From positions 25,813 through 89,812 of the forward strand of contig CALLKX010000002.1 in assembly GCA_938083085.1 (NCBI GenBank): DNA of 64,000 bases. The letters are read 5' to 3'. Below, piece by piece: positions 26,308 through 39,749 of the stretch; positions within the stretch are counted from its first letter, which is position 1; each line of letters opens with the position of its first letter. A model generated the notes under the pieces. It saw nothing but the letters and a program-made list of their open reading frames with translations, was not told the DNA's origin and ran no database searches. Origin of the DNA: an uncultured bacterium (GTDB lineage Bacteria; Planctomycetota; UBA1135; GCA-002686595). Both the position numbers and the translations under genes were made by a program.

Positions 26308-27060
26308 CTATTCGAAGGCGCTGTTGTAGCGCTCCATCTCGGTCACGCGCCGCTCGATGTAATCAGCGAGGGCAGCCTGGGCACGGTCCAGGTTCCGCTT
26401 GGTGTCCGACTCGGGGACCACCGTGGTGGCCACGCCAAGGCGGGTCCCCGAGGCGTCCGCGAAGATGCTCTTGACCTCCGCGAGGCAGACGACCTCGTGG
26501 TTGGTCTTAGGGATCGTGAAGCGGAACTCGACTTCAGCGCCGGTCGACAGCACGAGCTCCTGTGGAACCCGGATGCAGGCCCCGCCCATGGAGATGTCAT
26601 GTAGGGAGACGTCATGCGGATACCCGTTGACGATGATCTGTCCCTTGAGCCGCTCGTCGAGGCCTGGACGAGCGCGGCGATCCCTGCGCCGATTGAAGAG
26701 GCGCAGGAAGCCCGCCTGCTCCTCCTTGTCGATCTCCACCTCGTCCACGAACTGGAAGCCGTAGCGGTGCGGCTCGTCCTCTGATGGGAGCGAGCGAACG
26801 GCCGCGGCGACCCGCAGCGGCTTCGAGGTCAGCGAAGAGAAGGTGATGGTCCTCACGGCGCCAAGCACGAGATCGCCTTCCACGCCCTCGTCGAATTCGA
26901 TGGCGGCTCCGCCTGCCGACATGTTGACCAGGCGGCCAGAAATGGGGACGCCGTTGCCAAGGGCGATCTGAACGCCAACCCCGTCAGCCCTTGAGGGAGC
27001 CGAACGGTATTGAGACCTGTCGGGGATCGCCTTGGTCTTGCTGAACAATCGCCAGAGCAT
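26308..27060 (-). CDS. Tandem PilZ-domain protein
   Basis: 250 residues with two PilZ-like domains. Domain 1 (about 18-110) has an Arg pair in YRSAPSR and the strand motif NMSAGGAAIEF. Domain 2 (about 122-225) has an Arg-rich entry NRRRDRRARPG and DISMGGACIRVP. These match the RxxxR and D/NxSxxG elements by which PilZ binds cyclic di-GMP; the spacing in domain 1 is slightly off, so only domain 2 is a confident binder. No output domain was seen, so it is probably a cytoplasmic adaptor. It is encoded 39 bases after a protein with an MshEN-type motif, also a cyclic-di-GMP-binding fold, which supports a signalling role. Confidence 0.87.
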   Translation of the reverse strand: MLWRLFSKTKAIPDRSQYRSAPSRADGVGVQIALGNGVPISGRLVNMSAGGAAIEFDEGVEGDLVLGAVRTITFSSLTSKPLRVAAAVRSLPSEDEPHRYGFQFVDEVEIDKEEQAGFLRLFNRRRDRRARPGLDERLKGQIIVNGYPHDVSLHDISMGGACIRVPQELVLSTGAEVEFRFTIPKTNHEVVCLAEVKSIFADASGTRLGVATTVVPESDTKRNLDRAQAALADYIERRVTEMERYNSAFE

Positions 27061-27099
27061 GATCAGGGGGAGATGAGGGGTTTGGGAGCCGGGACCGCG

Positions 27100-27867
27100 C
27101 TAGCTCGTGCGACGGTCTGCGTCCCTGCCTGAACCACCGCCTTGGCGGTCACGTCGTTCTATCGGCTTTCGGTCCCAGAAGTCTCGCGAGGGCTCGGCGC
27201 CGGCCGTCTCCTCTGCCGCCAATGTGAAACCACTGGAAGCAGGCAGCGGCGGGATCACGGTGTCGCCGGCCGTTTGGTCAAAGAAGTCGATCTTCCGGCG
27301 CGGGGCAGGGGCCTCTTGCCTCTCAGGCGCCCGTCTCGACTCATCAAGACGCGTCTCCTTGCGCTGCTCGTCGAGGACGAGGTCGAGGGTCTTCTGATCG
27401 ATGACGTTCATGGCCACCAGCACCTCCCCGACGCGGCGTCCCTTGCGGACGCGCTGGAGAACAAGCGCCTTGTCCAGGTCCGCCTTGGTGACCAGCCCCA
27501 TGGTAAGGAGGTGGTCGCCGATGCGGTGACTGTTGACCACGTGGAAGACCCCGCCCGGCTCAGCGGCACCGGAGGCGCGCTTCTCCTCGGCGATCTGCCG
27601 TTCCACGAACTCCATGATCTCACGAACGAACTCGACCGTACGAACCTCGGTCAGCCCTCGCTCCATCAGGACCACGCCGATCATTCGGCTGGCGAGCTGG
27701 CAGAGGTCTGCAAGCGGAGACCAGCCCTCGGCGAGGACGGCCTCAGACAGCTCGCCAAGAGCGTCCCGAGACCCGTACAAGCGCTCGTGCTCGCCCTTCT
27801 CGAAGGCGATGAACGACCGCTCCAACTCTCTAAGCTGGTCGCGCAGTGACGGTTTTGGATCAGACAT
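27100..27867 (-). CDS. Free-standing MshEN/GspE-N-like domain protein
   Basis: 255 residues. Residues 1-110 are a helical region with no clear match. Residues 115-138 and 145-168 each follow the 24-residue MshEN pattern: Arg, Gly at +2, Leu at +5, a G/N at +9, Leu at +16, Leu at +20 and Gln at +23, with a 6-residue spacer. Two such motifs form the cyclic-di-GMP-binding module at the N-terminus of MshE/GspE secretion ATPases. There is no ATPase here; the C-terminal third is charged and probably disordered, with FFDQ and FWDRKP peptides that could be docking sites. Together with the PilZ gene it suggests a c-di-GMP reader operon. The assignment rests on the motif pattern alone. Confidence 0.72.
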   Translation of the reverse strand: MSDPKPSLRDQLRELERSFIAFEKGEHERLYGSRDALGELSEAVLAEGWSPLADLCQLASRMIGVVLMERGLTEVRTVEFVREIMEFVERQIAEEKRASGAAEPGGVFHVVNSHRIGDHLLTMGLVTKADLDKALVLQRVRKGRRVGEVLVAMNVIDQKTLDLVLDEQRKETRLDESRRAPERQEAPAPRRKIDFFDQTAGDTVIPPLPASSGFTLAAEETAGAEPSRDFWDRKPIERRDRQGGGSGRDADRRTS

Positions 27868-28065
27868 GATGACGGTTGGATCTGGGGCGAACTGACGGCT
27901 TGGCGTCTCCCGAACGACGGGAACTATCGACGTCAGCCCACCAACCGCTGGAGCGATTAGGGCATTTCCTCAACGGCCCCTGGCCATGGAGCTCTCCGTG
28001 CCTCGCTTCGACCGGCCCCCTGAGCCTCCGCGCTGCCGCGGAGGTGGGTCCGGGGCGGGGTCCCC

Positions 28066-28638
28066 TCAGAATGAGGCGTGGAACCCCAACGTGAACCACG
28101 AGAGCCGCGCCTGGGTGAGCGCCTCGGTGAGCGGCTCCTCCTGGGTCCTCGCGAGCGCGGCGGAGCCGTGGATCCCAAAGGCCCCCACCAGCGGCTCCCG
28201 CCAGGTCAGGCGCACGAGGCTACTGGAGAAGCCGGAGCGGCCGGCGGGATGGCCATCCACGGGATGCATCCCGTCATCCAGCGGAAACTCCTCCACTCCA
28301 AGGTCGATGTCCAGCGGCCAAGCCCTTCGACCCTCGCCGGTGGAGTCCAAGGCGGCATCGGCTCGCCCCTGAACGACCAGCTGGGCCAGGAGTTGTCCAT
28401 CGCGATGACCGACGAGGAAGTGTCCAGGCTCAGCCTCATGGAAGGAGCCATCCGTCGCCCCGTTGAGCTCCTCGACCGAGAACGTTCCAGCGTTGGTTCG
28501 CGTTGACGTGAGAAGCTCGTGCCCGACGATGACCGGTCGGACACCCTCCACCGCACGAACGCCCGGCACACTGCAGGCCGTCAGCGCCAGGCTTGCCATG
28601 AGCAACACGGCCGTGAAGATTCGAGACGAAACACCCAT
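28066..28638 (-). CDS. Uncharacterised lipoprotein
   Basis: 190 residues. It has a lipoprotein signal ending at Cys22 (LASLALTAC). The mature part is mixed alpha/beta with no motif I recognise; PLDDGMHPVDGHPAG and the C-terminal RLTWREPLVGAFGIHGSAALAR to WFTLGFHASF look like beta strands and end in Phe, which could fit a small outer-membrane-associated protein. The gene stands alone, 198 bases downstream of the MshEN-like gene start. It could be lineage-specific. Confidence 0.65.
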   Translation of the reverse strand: MGVSSRIFTAVLLMASLALTACSVPGVRAVEGVRPVIVGHELLTSTRTNAGTFSVEELNGATDGSFHEAEPGHFLVGHRDGQLLAQLVVQGRADAALDSTGEGRRAWPLDIDLGVEEFPLDDGMHPVDGHPAGRSGFSSSLVRLTWREPLVGAFGIHGSAALARTQEEPLTEALTQARLSWFTLGFHASF

Positions 28639-28966
28639 CGTTCAGCGGCCGCACGCACGTGCGAGCCCGCCCCCGGTGAATCGTCATGAGTGAGGTCTCG
28701 ACTCCTGTGCCAATCAACACAAGCCCGCCGCTGTCTCATATCCACCGGCCGATGCGCCCTTGCGACCCCAGAAACGACCTCGGCCTAGAGCGGCTGCCCT
28801 CCGGTGCCGCGCTCCCCGTCGAACAGACACCCCCTGATCCAGGGTGAGACCACGCCCCTGCAAGGGGGCCTCTCCGAGCTCCTGCAATTCCCGGCGGTCC
28901 GGGTCCTGACGCGACGGCGGAGCGATGGGCCCCAGACTGCCCGCCCCCGCCTGGGGAGCGCGGCGC
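28639..28966. other. Intergenic region
   Basis: This 328-base gap lies between two minus-strand genes, upstream of the lipoprotein gene. I find no ORF with plausible composition, no RNA gene, and no clear promoter element near the lipoprotein start. Confidence 0.5.
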
Positions 28967-30478
28967 CTAGCTCGCGGTCTCTTCCAGCTCGGAGCGCAGA
29001 CGCCAGCCAACCTGTCGCATCACCTGGTGCGCGATCGCCGTCGCGCTGAGCGGTCCGGGAAGACGCACGAAGGCGAGCTTCCGCTCGAGGCAGCTCTCCT
29101 TGAACCCGTTGTACTCCTCAGGCTCGAGTCGGACGCCGAGGAGGAAGAGTCGAGCCCCCTCATCCGCCAGCGCGCGCTCCAAGGCCTCGCTTCGCGCCGC
29201 CTTGGGGCCATCCACGTCGACCTCGAGGAGATCGATTTGACTCGCCCCAAGCTCCGAGGCGAGCGCCTCCGCATCGACCTGATTCGAAGGCGGCGCCATC
29301 AACACGGCCCGCTTGCCAGCGACCAGCTCGCGGACCTCATCCAGCGACCGGGACGATCGGTCATCGCCGTCGGCCTTGTGGCTGCTCGGCTCCGGCGCCC
29401 GAACGGGACGAAGGATGCCTCGAATGACCTCTGCGACGTCTTCCTCGACCTCGTGAACCTTCTCGCGGAGTCCCTGGAGGGCCTCGGTGAGGGCGCGGTC
29501 CGAGCGATCGAGGCCAGCGCCAACCCATCCCTTGAGCGCCACCTGCAGGGAGTCCGCCTCGGAACGCGTGGCGCCTCCCTCAACGAGGAGCTTCTCCACG
29601 TGGTAGCGGACCTTGCTCAATAGTTGGCCCCGCTGGCGGCGATCCTTGCGGTCTCGCACAAGCTCGTCCGAGAGCTTCGTGATCCTCTCGCGGAGGTCTG
29701 CGGACTGATGACACTCGGCGAGATCATCGAGCCGCATGTGCCGGTCCACGTAGATCCGGAACCGGGTCGTCTGCTCCTTGAGCCAGAGAAAGACGTCCCG
29801 CTGGTCGGTGTCGCTCCTGACGGGCGCCTCCGAAATGGACGCAAGCAGCGCCGACTGAGCCTCTGCGAGGAGGTACAAGAACGGGCGCGGAGGTCCCTCG
29901 TGGAAGATCCCCGCGTCCTCTAACTCACGCGCCTTCTCCACCGCCATCGCCAGCGTGTCGTAGCAGTCCGCGACCACAGCGAGCTTGGCGGCCGACTCGT
30001 CCGGCACATCGAACGCCCCGTCTTGGTTCGCGCGGAGACCGAAGGGCTGGTCGAGCATCCACGGGATGGTGTCCCGGAGTCCCGTCAGCGCCTCGCGAAG
30101 GACACGCTCCCGGTGGGAAAGCTGCGCCTCCGCCGTTTCCCGCTCACCGCCGGCCAGGCGGCTCAGCCCGTGACGCTCCACGGAGACTCGGCAAGCGGCC
30201 GCCTTCCAAGTCGTCCGCTTCAGCACCGTCTCGAGCCCATCGGTCAGGGCCTTGTCCTCCGGCAGCACGGGTCGCGCAACCTTGCCACGGGCTGCCGGAG
30301 TCAGGACGCCGTGGGGAGCACCCTTCCCTCCGTCCAGAAGGTCGAGCTCAGAAGAGAGGTAGACGCTCAGCGCACGGAGAGAGTCACGGGTCTCTCGACT
30401 CGTAACAGCCTCCTTCAAGCAGACCTTGAGGAGGTGGTCCAATGCGCCCTGGGGCGGCTCTTTAGATTCGTGCGGCAA
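28967..30478 (-). CDS. Unknown 503-residue protein with DUF2325-like C-terminus
   Basis: The protein is soluble and mainly helical over residues 1-390, with many charged helices and a probable coiled coil (ALQGLREKVHEVEEDVAEVIR, about 330-350). A charged linker near 360 leads to a small Rossmann-like domain (about 375-503), with strands RAVLMAPP, IDLLEVDVDG and ARLFLLGVRL, then EYNGFKESCLERKLAFVRLPG. That last part resembles the DUF2325 pattern, where a helix of Lys/Cys residues precedes an FVRL-type strand; the match is by eye and weak. There is no signal peptide. The predicted start is TTG and the frame is open for about 55 bases more upstream, so the N-terminus is uncertain. The function is unknown. 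Confidence 0.7.
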   Translation of the reverse strand: MPHESKEPPQGALDHLLKVCLKEAVTSRETRDSLRALSVYLSSELDLLDGGKGAPHGVLTPAARGKVARPVLPEDKALTDGLETVLKRTTWKAAACRVSVERHGLSRLAGGERETAEAQLSHRERVLREALTGLRDTIPWMLDQPFGLRANQDGAFDVPDESAAKLAVVADCYDTLAMAVEKARELEDAGIFHEGPPRPFLYLLAEAQSALLASISEAPVRSDTDQRDVFLWLKEQTTRFRIYVDRHMRLDDLAECHQSADLRERITKLSDELVRDRKDRRQRGQLLSKVRYHVEKLLVEGGATRSEADSLQVALKGWVGAGLDRSDRALTEALQGLREKVHEVEEDVAEVIRGILRPVRAPEPSSHKADGDDRSSRSLDEVRELVAGKRAVLMAPPSNQVDAEALASELGASQIDLLEVDVDGPKAARSEALERALADEGARLFLLGVRLEPEEYNGFKESCLERKLAFVRLPGPLSATAIAHQVMRQVGWRLRSELEETAS

Positions 30479-30696
30479 GGGATGCGCGTGCGGTACGCGG
30501 CCCGAGTATGGACTCCGATGACGGCGAATTGAAACCGCTCATCGCGGTTACCCGTCCGCCTGGTGCACCAAACCTGCACCCGGGCGGCACGGGCGAGAGG
30601 GCAGGCGCGGCGCCGGGGGTACGCCCTGGACCGCGCTCCCCGGTCCGGAGCCCCCCTTGGGGTGCCCATCACCCATGATCCCCGCTCGGCCGAGGC

Positions 30697-33579
<2,883 letters not shown>

Positions 33580-33619
33580 GACTCGGGGGGAGGAGGGGCT
33601 TGGAGAAGAGAACGCAGCG

Positions 33620-33625
33620 AGTGTA
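33620..33625 (-). promoter_or_regulatory. Possible -10 element (TACACT) for the M14 peptidase gene
   Basis: On the minus strand TACACT lies 40 bases before the ATG at 33579. The intervening leader is strongly pyrimidine-rich with no Shine-Dalgarno. Confidence 0.4.
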
Positions 33626-33664
33626 TCGCGCCTCGCCCGAGGACTCGGCAAGCTCTGCGGGCCG

Positions 33665-35338
33665 ATGAAGGACCCCTTCGCACCCGCTGGCGCCCTGCGC
33701 CTCAAGCCCGTGGACGTGGTCGGTTTCCCCGCCCCCATGGACCTGCGCCCGGACCCGGACGGGGAAGCGGACGCCCGACTCACCGCGGGGCGGGCCGAGG
33801 ACAATGACATCGCGCTGGTGGACGGCCGCTACCCCTCAGTTTCCGCTCACCACTGCCGGTTCGAGCGCAGGGGGCCCGCGCTCTCGGTCGTGGACCTCGG
33901 CTCCAGCAACGGCACCTTGATCAACGGTCATCCAATCGAGGGGACCGTTGAGCTGGCGCTGGGCGACGTGGTCCGGCTCGGAAGCGTCGGGCCCAAGTTC
34001 CTGGTCGTCGGGAGCCGCGAGCTGAACGACACGGTCTTCGTCCGCCGCGAGGAGCTGCGCCCGAACACAGGCGAGGTCGAGGCGATCGTCAAGCGCGGCC
34101 GGCGCGGCAGCCGACTGCGACTCGCTGTCCTCGCAGCCCTCTTGATGAGTGCAGCCGCCTGGGTGGCGTGGGACTCGAGGCAGAGCGCCAGCGACATGAA
34201 GGACGAGCTCGACGCTCGCTCGCTCACGTACGAGCAGCGGCTGGCCGAAGCCTACGCCGAGATCGCAGCCCTCGACCTACGCGAGCGGGACCGCGCCCAG
34301 GACGAGCTCGATCGCTCAGAGTCGCGCCTCGCCACCCTGCGCTCCCTCGAGGGCGACCTGATCCATCGGGCCGAGACGTTGGAGGCGTCGGTCACGGCCC
34401 GCGCCGCCGAGGAGACGCGACTGCGGGACCGCGTGGTGGAGCTGGAGCGAACGGGCAGCGACAAGGGCGTCCTGGACCGAGTGGTCCGCGACCTCGACGC
34501 CGCTCGGGCCGACCTCGACACGACGCGTAGCGAGCTGCGAGACGCCCGGCGGAAGGTCGAACTGCTCGACCCCGTCAACCTCGCGCAGGCCCGTGTGAGC
34601 GGCGTCGCCGACGTCCGCCGCACCGTGGTCCTCATCGAGAACAAGGTCCGGATACGCAACGTCGAGACCGGCGCGATGCTGTTCCTCGAAGGCGCGGGCC
34701 CCACCGCCGTGCCCAACTTCGAGGGGCGCGGCAGCGAGTTCGTGCTGGAGTCCACCGGCTCCGGTTTCTGCGTCGACGCCGGCGGCTGGATCTTCACGAA
34801 CGCTCACGTCGTGGGGCCGCCCGACAACGAGCTCCTGCGAGCGATCCGCGGCACCCCTCTGCTCGAGCAGATCGTGGAGCTCACCGTGGTGTTCTCGGAC
34901 GAGTCCACGCGGTACGCGGCCGAGATCCACTCCATGAGCCGCAAGGGCGCGGACCTGGCGCTGCTGAGGATCGAGCCCTTTGAAGGGATGCCGGTACTCG
35001 AGGGCTTCTCGACCGAGGTCGCGCTCCCCCAACCAGGGAGCGACATCTTCCTGCTGGGCTTCCCCCTGGGGTTCCTGGCGGTCCAGGAGGGGGAGACCGT
35101 CATCTCATCCATCTTCCGCGGGATCCTCTCCAGGAAGGTCGGGGACCAGATCCAGGTGGACGCCGGTGTTCACCCCGGGAACAGCGGCGGCCCGATCACC
35201 GACACCGTGGGGCGCGTCGTCGGGATCGTCGTCAGCGTCCAGGCGCTCCCTGACCAGACGGCGGTCTACACCATCGGCTACGGCATCCCCATCGCCGCGG
35301 CCGCCGAGCTCTGGCCTCCGGCCGAGAGCTCGGAGTGA
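33665..35338 (+). CDS. FHA domain / membrane / trypsin-like protease fusion
   Basis: 557 residues. Residues about 37-118 are an FHA phosphothreonine-binding domain (AGRAEDNDIAL, VSAHHC, DLGSSNGTLING). A membrane segment follows (151-169, LRLAVLAALLMSAAAWVAW), then a coiled coil (about 178-310) rich in Arg/Glu/Leu heptads. A DegP-like S1C protease domain (about 320-550) has the triad His381 (TNAHVV), Asp430 (ADLALL) and Ser507 (GNSGGP). The membrane segment would leave the FHA domain in the cytoplasm and the protease in the periplasm, so phospho-signalling inside could control proteolysis outside. No PDZ domain was seen. The ATG was chosen after a CGGGCC stretch; upstream residues are low-complexity. 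It is followed 10 bases later by birA. Confidence 0.88.
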   Translation: MKDPFAPAGALRLKPVDVVGFPAPMDLRPDPDGEADARLTAGRAEDNDIALVDGRYPSVSAHHCRFERRGPALSVVDLGSSNGTLINGHPIEGTVELALGDVVRLGSVGPKFLVVGSRELNDTVFVRREELRPNTGEVEAIVKRGRRGSRLRLAVLAALLMSAAAWVAWDSRQSASDMKDELDARSLTYEQRLAEAYAEIAALDLRERDRAQDELDRSESRLATLRSLEGDLIHRAETLEASVTARAAEETRLRDRVVELERTGSDKGVLDRVVRDLDAARADLDTTRSELRDARRKVELLDPVNLAQARVSGVADVRRTVVLIENKVRIRNVETGAMLFLEGAGPTAVPNFEGRGSEFVLESTGSGFCVDAGGWIFTNAHVVGPPDNELLRAIRGTPLLEQIVELTVVFSDESTRYAAEIHSMSRKGADLALLRIEPFEGMPVLEGFSTEVALPQPGSDIFLLGFPLGFLAVQEGETVISSIFRGILSRKVGDQIQVDAGVHPGNSGGPITDTVGRVVGIVVSVQALPDQTAVYTIGYGIPIAAAAELWPPAESSE

Positions 35339-35348
35339 TCGGACCCCC

Positions 35349-36098
35349 ATGGCCCACCTCCCCTGGAGACGGTTCCATCACGAGGTCGTTCCGTCCACAA
35401 ACGACCTCGCGTTCGCTGCCCTCGAGGCCGGCGAGGCGCGTCACGGCGACACCTTCATCGCGGCGGCCCAGACGGCCGGACGCGGGACACGGGGCCGCAC
35501 CTGGGAGAGCGCGATCGGCGGCCTCTACCTCAGCGTCGTACTGCGCTCCGAGTCGATGCCGCCGCCGGGCGCCTGGACCTGCGCGGGCGCCCTCGCGGTC
35601 CACGACCTGGTGACCTCGGCGGGGGCCGCGGCCGCCATCAAGTGGCCCAACGACGTCATCACCACCCGGGGCGCGAAGATCGCCGGGGTCCTGGCCGAGT
35701 CCAGGGGGCTCCGGGCGGACGGCCCCGCCACCTTCATCCTCGGCGTCGGGCTCAACGTGTCCGGTCCCGGCCCCTCCGAGACCCTGCGAGCGGAGCGGGC
35801 CGTCACCTCGCTCGGGGAGCTCGTCCCTGATCTCGACCTCGCCTCGGTGGAGACGGAGCTCGTCGGCGCGCTCCAGCGGCGCACCAACGAGATCGGGGAA
35901 GACGCGGCGAGGCTCTACGCGGACTTCTTTGATCGCTGCGCGCTGGCCGGCGCGCGGGTTCAGGTCGAGGGCGCGGAGCAGCGGGTCGAAGGGACCTGGA
36001 CCGGGCTCGACCCCTTCCTCGGCCTCCGGATCGAGGAAGCTGGGCGCGCACGACACCTCCCGGTCGCCCACGTCCGCGGTGTCCAACCCGCGCCCTGA
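35349..36098 (+). CDS. birA: Biotin--[acetyl-CoA-carboxylase] ligase (monofunctional)
   Basis: 249 residues. It activates biotin as biotinyl-AMP and attaches it to the biotin carrier protein. The STNDLAF N-terminus, the AGRGTRGRTWESAIGGLYLS biotinyl-AMP loop and KWPNDV are all present, with the small C-terminal SH3-like domain at about 205-245. It lacks the N-terminal helix-turn-helix of E. coli BirA, so it should not act as a repressor. It lies 10 bases after the FHA-protease gene and is probably co-transcribed. Confidence 0.94.
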   Translation: MAHLPWRRFHHEVVPSTNDLAFAALEAGEARHGDTFIAAAQTAGRGTRGRTWESAIGGLYLSVVLRSESMPPPGAWTCAGALAVHDLVTSAGAAAAIKWPNDVITTRGAKIAGVLAESRGLRADGPATFILGVGLNVSGPGPSETLRAERAVTSLGELVPDLDLASVETELVGALQRRTNEIGEDAARLYADFFDRCALAGARVQVEGAEQRVEGTWTGLDPFLGLRIEEAGRARHLPVAHVRGVQPAP

Positions 36099-36124
36099 AC
36101 GATCGACCCCTCACGGCGCCCCCC

Positions 36125-36166
36125 GCCAGTGGGCCCTCGCCAGTGGGCCCTCGCCAGTGGGCCCCT
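36125..36166. repeat. Tandem repeat, 3 x 14 bp
   Basis: Three consecutive copies of gccagtgggccctc lie between birA and rph; the third differs in its last two bases. It is non-coding. Confidence 0.85.
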
Positions 36167-36268
36167 TCAAGCTGGGTCCCGATGACCGAGTCCATGGCTT
36201 GGCCACTGCGGTCGTGAGGCCAGGTGGGTTGGTTCACCTTCGCACCCCCTCGCCCAGGCCCCCTCCAC

Positions 36269-36274
36269 TACACT
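36269..36274 (+). promoter_or_regulatory. Possible -10 element (TACACT) for rph
   Basis: TACACT lies 49 bases before the rph ATG. The leader is C-rich without a Shine-Dalgarno. Confidence 0.4.
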
Positions 36275-36323
36275 CCTCGCCCTCATTTTGAGGCCACCTC
36301 CTCCCCCAGCACCCTCGATTCCC

Positions 36324-37040
36324 ATGCAGCGCAGCGACGGCCGCACCCCCGATCAGCTCCGCCCGATCACCTTCGAGCGAGGTTTCACCAACCACGCCCA
36401 GGGCTCAGTCCTCACCTGCTTTGGCGAGACGCGCGTGCTCTGCACGGCGTTCGTCCAAGAGAGCGTGCCGCACTTCCTGAAGGGGAAGGGCGGCGGCTGG
36501 GTCACGGCCGAGTACTCGATGCTCCCGAGCTCGACGCACGACCGGAAGGCCCGAGAGAAGGGCACCCGCGTGGACGGCCGCTCCGTGGAGATCCAGCGCC
36601 TGATCGGTCGCGCGCTGCGCGCCGTGGTCGACCTCAAGGCGCTCACCGAGCGGACGATCTGGGTGGACTGTGATGTCCTCCAGGCCGACGGGGGGACCCG
36701 CACCGCCGCCATCAGCGGCGCCTACGTCGCACTGCACGACGCCCTGACGCGCCTGGACGAGCAGCGCAAGCTCAGGAGCTGGCCGCTGGTCTCACAGCTC
36801 GGCGCCGTCTCGGTCGGGGTGGTGCGCGGCACCCCCATGGCGGACCTCTGCTACAAGGAGGACAGCAAGGCCGAGAGCGACATGAACCTCGTCATGACCG
36901 GCGACGGCAAGTTCGTCGAGGTCCAGGGCGCCGCCGAGGGCGCGCCCTTCGACCGCAGCGAGCTGAACCAGCTGATCGACCTCGGCGAGGCGGGGATCCG
37001 CAGGATCTTCGAGCTCCAGAACGAGGCGCTGAAGAGCTGA
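36324..37040 (+). CDS. rph: Ribonuclease PH
   Basis: 238 residues, the family's usual length. It is a phosphorolytic 3'-5' exoribonuclease that trims tRNA 3' ends. Visible motifs are [13 protein letters not shown] at the N-terminus, [14 protein letters not shown] with the phosphate-binding region, and [40 protein letters not shown] is the catalytic Asp region. ATG 36324 was chosen over an open extension of 12 Pro-rich residues. It is followed one base later by rdgB, a common bacterial order. Confidence 0.96.
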   Translation: MQRSDGRTPDQLRPITFERGFTNHAQGSVLTCFGETRVLCTAFVQESVPHFLKGKGGGWVTAEYSMLPSSTHDRKAREKGTRVDGRSVEIQRLIGRALRAVVDLKALTERTIWVDCDVLQADGGTRTAAISGAYVALHDALTRLDEQRKLRSWPLVSQLGAVSVGVVRGTPMADLCYKEDSKAESDMNLVMTGDGKFVEVQGAAEGAPFDRSELNQLIDLGEAGIRRIFELQNEALKS

Positions 37041-37041
37041 C

Positions 37042-37662
37042 ATGAGGCTCCTGCTCGCGTCCGGCAACCGCAAGAAGCTCATCGAGCTGCAGCGAATCAC
37101 CGCGCCCCTCGGCGTCGAAGTGGTCCAGCCAGCGGACATCGGCGGGCTCCCCGAGTGCGTCGAGGACGGCGAGACCTTCGCCGCCAACGCCGCGAAGAAG
37201 GCCCGGGAGGGCGCCCAGCACTCGGGTCTCTGGACGCTCGCGGACGACTCCGGGCTGCAGGTCGACGCCCTTGGCGGCGCCCCCGGCGTCTACTCCGCAC
37301 GCTATGCCGGGACCCACGGCGACGACGAGGGCAACAACGCCAAGCTCCTCAGAGAGCTGGCTCAGGTCCCGGACGGAGACCGCGGCGCCTCGTTCGTGTG
37401 CGCCCTGGCCCTGGCCCACCCTCATTCAGGGGAGATCGCCCACGAGACCCTCGGTCGCACTCACGGGAGGATCCTGCGGGAGCCGCAGGGCGAGGGCGGA
37501 TTCGGATACGATCCGCTCTTCGAGTTCTCCGAGGAAGGGTTCCCGGTCACAGGGCTGGTGTTCGCGACCCTCTCGGGCGATGAGAAGGCCGCGGTGAGTC
37601 ACCGCGGCCGCGCGCTCAAGGAGCTTGAACCCGCGCTCTCCCGACTCCTCAAGGACAGCTGA
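37042..37662 (+). CDS. rdgB: XTP/dITP diphosphatase (RdgB/HAM1 family)
   Basis: 206 residues. It removes non-canonical purine nucleotides (dITP, XTP) from the pool. LLASGNRKKLIELQ at the N-terminus is the family SGNxxKxxE motif, ADDSGLQVDALGGAPGVYSARYAG is the central motif with the catalytic Asp pair, and GFGYDPLFEF and SHRGRALK close the active site. It is directly downstream of rph (1 base) and followed by lepA (25 bases), so all three may share a transcript. Confidence 0.96.
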   Translation: MRLLLASGNRKKLIELQRITAPLGVEVVQPADIGGLPECVEDGETFAANAAKKAREGAQHSGLWTLADDSGLQVDALGGAPGVYSARYAGTHGDDEGNNAKLLRELAQVPDGDRGASFVCALALAHPHSGEIAHETLGRTHGRILREPQGEGGFGYDPLFEFSEEGFPVTGLVFATLSGDEKAAVSHRGRALKELEPALSRLLKDS

Positions 37663-37687
37663 CCCAGGCGCGCCGCGTCTTAGACGA

Positions 37688-39481
<1,794 letters not shown>

Positions 39482-39607
39482 TGTGACCGGGACCTCGGCC
39501 CCCTGAGCGGGGCTCGGGGTGATCTGACCGGCCGCGCGGCGCCGCAAGGACGTCGTACGAGGCCGAGCCCTGCCGTGCCAGCGCGGAGGTCACGGTGGGG
39601 GCGCCCG

Positions 39608-39638
39608 CACAGGATCCTCCCACAGGATCCTCCCACAG
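39608..39638. repeat. Tandem repeat, 13 bp x 2.4
   Basis: cacaggatcctcc occurs twice in tandem, then cacag starts a third copy. It lies between lepA and the convergent M64 peptidase gene. About 100 bases upstream, ctcggagtgatgtgaccgg and ctcggggtgatctgaccgg form a second, imperfect direct repeat. Confidence 0.75.
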
Positions 39639-39749
39639 AGGAATCCGCGGGCAGGCTCCGGACGAGGCTCCCGCAGGCTGCGTGAGGTCGCCCACTCTCA
39701 GGGGGCGGGAAGCTCCCCTACGGAGGGCCCCCGCCACGCGGACCAGCCG

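Noticed and set aside
37680..37687. TTAGAC before the lepA GTG as a leaderless-type promoter
   Set aside because: It does not fit TAnnnT at the 6-7 base spacing, and lepA is likely co-transcribed with rph and rdgB.
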